A DNA stretch of 24,423 nucleotides from UBA1189 sp045612065 (GTDB lineage Bacteria; Bacteroidota; Bacteroidia; Bacteroidales; Bacteroidaceae). The DNA lies in NCBI GenBank assembly GCA_045612065.1, contig JAZKYH010000054.1, positions 1-24,423 of the forward strand, written 5' to 3'. The position numbers were made by a program, and so were the translations under genes. How positions within the stretch are numbered: the stretch's first letter is position 1; the number at the start of each line of letters is the position of its first letter. Below, one piece after another: positions 22,742 to 24,423 of this stretch. The notes under the pieces are model-generated. The model was not told the DNA's origin. It did no database searches and saw only the letters and a list, made by a program, of their open reading frames with translations.

Positions 22742-22993
22742 TTAATTAGAAATAAAATCCATAAATTTGCACGGCATTATGAAAGTCAAGAGCAATAGAT
22801 TCAGAGGGATAGCATGCATAGCCACGTTGTTGTTGCCATGTATCGTAGGTTCCGACAAGTGCGGGGAAAGCATAGAACTGCCCTCGCTATGGTAGCTCTT
22901 CGTGGCCACCTCAATAGTACCATTCTCACTGATGCGGACATCGCACATCTCAAGCGTCTCGTTGCTGTTAAAGTATTTCATCGTTGTACTCAT
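22742..22993 (-). CDS. Small hypothetical protein
   Basis: 83 residues; I do not recognise it. There is a choice of two ATG codons (residues 1 and 5). The first half is polar and codon-like (NSNETLEMCDVRISENGTIEV); the second half becomes hydrophobic (PLNLLLLTFIMP) and overlaps a 38-codon ORF on the other strand. A strong promoter lies at 23045-23075 and the initiation region is A-rich (CAACAAAAAAA before the ATG), as usual in this phylum. That supports expression. Only the first half may be truly conserved coding sequence. Confidence 0.45.
   Translation of the reverse strand: MSTTMKYFNSNETLEMCDVRISENGTIEVATKSYHSEGSSMLSPHLSEPTIHGNNNVAMHAIPLNLLLLTFIMPCKFMDFISN
22779..22895 (+). CDS. Possible 38-residue signal-peptide ORF, antisense
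   Basis: ATG AAA GTC begins a 38-codon frame on the plus strand. It has a basic start (K2, K4, R7, R9), a hydrophobic core (GIACIATLLLPCIVG) and a polar end, like an isolated signal peptide. TAAATTTG at 22762-22769 is a correct -7 box ten bases upstream, though no -33 is seen. It lies opposite the 22742-22993 gene. It may be the 5' remnant of a secreted-protein gene, a small peptide gene, or chance. Confidence 0.25.
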   Translation: MKVKSNRFRGIACIATLLLPCIVGSDKCGESIELPSLW

Positions 22994-23015
22994 TTTTTTT
23001 GTTGGTTGAATAAAT

Positions 23016-23045
23016 AAAAAAGCTCCCGTAATCGATTACAGGAGC
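23016..23045 (-). terminator. Terminator of the coiled-coil gene, nested in a promoter
   Basis: GCTCCTGTAA pairs with TTACGGGAGC (one wobble pair) around TCGA at 23022-23045, followed on the minus strand by TTTTTTATTTATT. The upstream gene stops at 23118. The 5' arm begins at the last base of the next -7 box. Confidence 0.75.
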
Positions 23046-23075
23046 AAAGGTACAACCTCTCGTGAGGGTGACGAA
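23045..23075 (-). promoter_or_regulatory. Promoter of the small hypothetical gene
   Basis: On the minus strand, TTCG at 23072-23075 and TACCTTTG at 23045-23052 are 19 bp apart. Predicted initiation near 23039 falls inside the 5' arm of the terminator hairpin, so its own transcripts should lack half of the stem and escape termination. Confidence 0.7.
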
Positions 23076-23117
23076 ATAGTGTCCGCCGATGGGACACTTG
23101 GGACACTTTTTGGGACA

Positions 23118-23435
23118 CTATGGCGCTTTTGGCCTCCAATCAAGGGGCCTCTCCATCGAGTTTTTCGACCAGCTTCTCGGCCAACTTCGACGCCCTGCCT
23201 TCGGGCCAGCGAGGCACTCCTTGAGCTCCGCCACCTGTTGCGTCAGTGCCTCCTTGTCGGAGGTCAGCATGTCGATGGTTTCCTGTTGCTCGTCGATAGT
23301 TTTTTGGCATCGCGCCACATAGTCGGCCACCCCGCCAAGATAGTCCTTCACAGATTCGTTCACACGGGCACACACGACGCTGGCGAGCCCCTCCTCGGTC
23401 ACCGCCGAGGGTAAATCACAAGAATGGTAACACAT
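23118..23435 (-). CDS. Small coiled-coil protein with a probable 3' frameshift
   Basis: 105 residues as read. Residues 15-85 are helical with heptads (TIDEQQETIDMLTSDKEAL), suggesting a dimeric coiled coil. After CLAGP the frame turns into a Trp/Arg/Pro-rich, unlikely tail. In the next frame the sequence is EGRASKLAEKLVEKLDGEAP followed by a stop at about 23140, a natural helical ending. Adding one C to the GGCCCG at about 23203-23208 joins the two parts. Thus the true protein may be about 99 residues ending near 23140. The gene has a very good promoter at 23517-23547. No family is recognised. Confidence 0.6.
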   Translation of the reverse strand: MCYHSCDLPSAVTEEGLASVVCARVNESVKDYLGGVADYVARCQKTIDEQQETIDMLTSDKEALTQQVAELKECLAGPKAGRRSWPRSWSKNSMERPLDWRPKAP

Positions 23436-23516
23436 TGATTGATAATAAATAAAAGGGTTCTACAATGAGTGGGCAACCCGTGCCCTCTCGCGAGAATCAC
23501 CGCGACTCTCGTGGTG

Positions 23517-23547
23517 CAAAAGTACTATATCGCTGCCCATCTACCAA
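23517..23547 (-). promoter_or_regulatory. Promoter of the coiled-coil gene
   Basis: On the minus strand, TTGG at 23544-23547 and TACTTTTG at 23517-23524 are exactly 19 bp apart. The leader to the ATG at 23435 is about 75 nt. Confidence 0.7.
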
Positions 23548-23633
23548 GCCTTGAGCGAGAAAGTTTTCCACCGTTTCGGGCCCCGATTGTGGATAACTTT
23601 TCGTGCCTCCCGCACAACTCATTGCAAGACAAC

Positions 23634-23665
23634 ACACCCCGAAAAAAGCAAACTTTTCGGGGTGT
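23634..23665 (-). terminator. Terminator after the four-helix gene
   Basis: A 12-bp perfect stem (ACACCCCGAAAA with its complement) encloses GTTTGCTT on the minus strand. It begins 15 bp after the stop at 23680. The T-run lies in the 3' arm and loop rather than after the stem, so efficiency is uncertain. Confidence 0.6.
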
Positions 23666-23679
23666 TATATAACATCGTT

Positions 23680-24300
23680 TTAGTCAGTTTTTCTCGGAGG
23701 ACTCGGAGAACTCTGAGAGCTCCGAGGACTCTGGCTCCCATAGTTCGGGTATCCGCCCCGCGACTGCATGCGTGCGCGGTACATCTGTTCCTTGATGCCC
23801 CCTTCGTCGAGGAAGCGCTGCTTCTGTGCCTCGATGAGGCGTGTGATGAGCACGTCGTACTGGTGCAGCATGGTGATGGCGATGTTGGCTGCCGTCTCGT
23901 CGGTGCGCGTGTCCACCATGTGTTGGTACTGGTGGGGATCCATGTGAGTGCGCGTGTAGGAGCGCGTCTGCCGGGTGCGTGGGTCATCGACCGCCCACTT
24001 CGTGAGGCGGCGCGTGAGGAGGTAGTCCTCATAGTCGAGGCGCAGCTCGTGCATGCTCGACTTGGCCACATTGGTGAGCCTGATCTCCATCTCGCGCGAG
24101 GTCACCCCATCGACGCTCCCCTCGGCGATATTCTGCTTGCCCGCCCGTGCCGCCTGTATCATCTGGTCAATGGTCCGGTCACCTTTTTGCAGGTATTTGT
24201 GGGCAAAGTAGAATGTCACGTCGTATACACAAACGGATTTCTTGTAACATAACAGATCCTCGTAATTCCCCTTTTGCCTTATAAAATCATTGCTGTTCAT
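23680..24300 (-). CDS. Four-helix-bundle suffix-domain protein
   Basis: 206 residues from the ATG at 24300; an in-frame TTG at 24324 would add eight residues. Residues about 10-95 resemble the S23/IVS-type four-helix bundle: LLCYKKSVCVYDVTFYFAHK, RTIDQMIQAARAGKQNIAEGS, REMEIRLTNVAKSSMHELRLDYEDYL. The AARAGKQNIAEG helix is a hallmark. The remaining part (to about 185) fits the suffix region of this family, ending in an Arg/Ser/Pro-rich tail (SPRSSQSSPSPPRKTD). Some relatives are encoded inside 23S rRNA intervening sequences; this one stands alone. Function unknown; GC content is higher than in the surrounding noncoding DNA. Confidence 0.8.
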   Translation of the reverse strand: MNSNDFIRQKGNYEDLLCYKKSVCVYDVTFYFAHKYLQKGDRTIDQMIQAARAGKQNIAEGSVDGVTSREMEIRLTNVAKSSMHELRLDYEDYLLTRRLTKWAVDDPRTRQTRSYTRTHMDPHQYQHMVDTRTDETAANIAITMLHQYDVLITRLIEAQKQRFLDEGGIKEQMYRARMQSRGGYPNYGSQSPRSSQSSPSPPRKTD

Positions 24301-24327
24301 GTTCTTGCTCTTGTATTGTCGCAAAAA

Positions 24328-24423
24328 TTAATAGCGAATGCAAAAATAGCAAACTATCTCGCAAAAAGTTTCGGCTTTGGCCTTGTCGGCCTTTTTGCCC
24401 TTTAGGGCTTGTTTTATTGTATT
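24328..24423 (-). CDS. Possible C-terminal end of a partial gene at the right edge
   Basis: An open frame enters from the right edge and stops at 24328-24330. The visible 31 residues include KGKKADKAKAETF, plausible for a Lys/Ala-rich tail. The same bases hold small palindromes (GCCC-TAAA-GGGC and GGCC-GACAA-GGCC), so it may instead be a noncoding repeat. A -7 box TATTTTTG at 24341-24348 for the four-helix gene overlaps it. Confidence 0.25.
   Translation of the reverse strand, partial: NTIKQALKGKKADKAKAETFCEIVCYFCIRY

Noticed and set aside
23551..24252. Plus-strand ORF of 233 codons opposite the four-helix gene
   Set aside because: Leu/Val/His/Arg-rich antisense reading of a real gene, without a promoter or recognisable motif.

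Overview
The window reads as chromosomal DNA of a member of the Bacteroidales, most likely Prevotellaceae-like. The evidence is the Bacteroidetes promoter form (a -7 box TAnnTTTG about 19 bp after a TTxG-like -33 box) in front of many genes, very weak Shine-Dalgarno signals, lipoproteins and outer-membrane barrels typical of the group, and the gene order of the Bacteroidetes L-arabinose operon. The genus is an inference. No phage, CRISPR array, rRNA or intact insertion sequence was seen.

Layout. 1-1674 (minus): a partial gene at the left edge, then a two-gene lipoprotein operon in which one protein is the shared N-terminal domain alone and the other is that domain joined to a C-terminal beta-barrel. 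2023-2670 (plus): an MBL-fold hydrolase. 2793-10542 (plus): a complete arabinose operon (lipoprotein aldose epimerase, SSS sodium/sugar symporter, Nudix-type regulator AraR, AraD, AraA, AraB) closed by a strong terminator at 10561-10598. 10615-10842: remnant of a TonB C-terminal domain. 10924-12450 (minus): a DASS/SLC13 anion transporter. 12720-12791 (minus): tRNA-Arg(CCU). 13097-15196 (minus): recG, apparently leaderless. 15521-17529 (plus): two outer-membrane barrel proteins separated by a 596-bp gene-free stretch full of hairpins and repeats. 17653-19062 (plus): a YhhQ-type queuosine-precursor transporter followed by a small radical SAM protein. 19106-22495 (minus): GT4 glycosyltransferase, lipoprotein esterase and SO_0444-type metal permease in one probable operon. 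22742-24423: small minus-strand genes (hypothetical, coiled-coil with a likely frameshift, four-helix-bundle suffix protein).

How the genes work together. GalM supplies the usable arabinose anomer in the periplasm or at the membrane, the SSS protein imports the sugar, AraA converts L-arabinose to L-ribulose, AraB phosphorylates it, and AraD epimerises it to D-xylulose 5-phosphate. AraR sits inside the operon it should control. The YhhQ plus radical SAM pair looks like a queuosine-precursor or queuine salvage unit; this is the most biologically interesting functional inference here. Other items worth a second look are a dispersed palindromic repeat family (four copies, two beside recG), a promoter nested in a terminator at 23022-23075, a hairpin-rich leader at 16804-16965, imperfect tandem repeats ahead of araA, and two small genes whose reading frames break at homopolymer runs. 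Those breaks could be real decay or assembly error. I did not find a clearly new multi-gene defence or mobile system.
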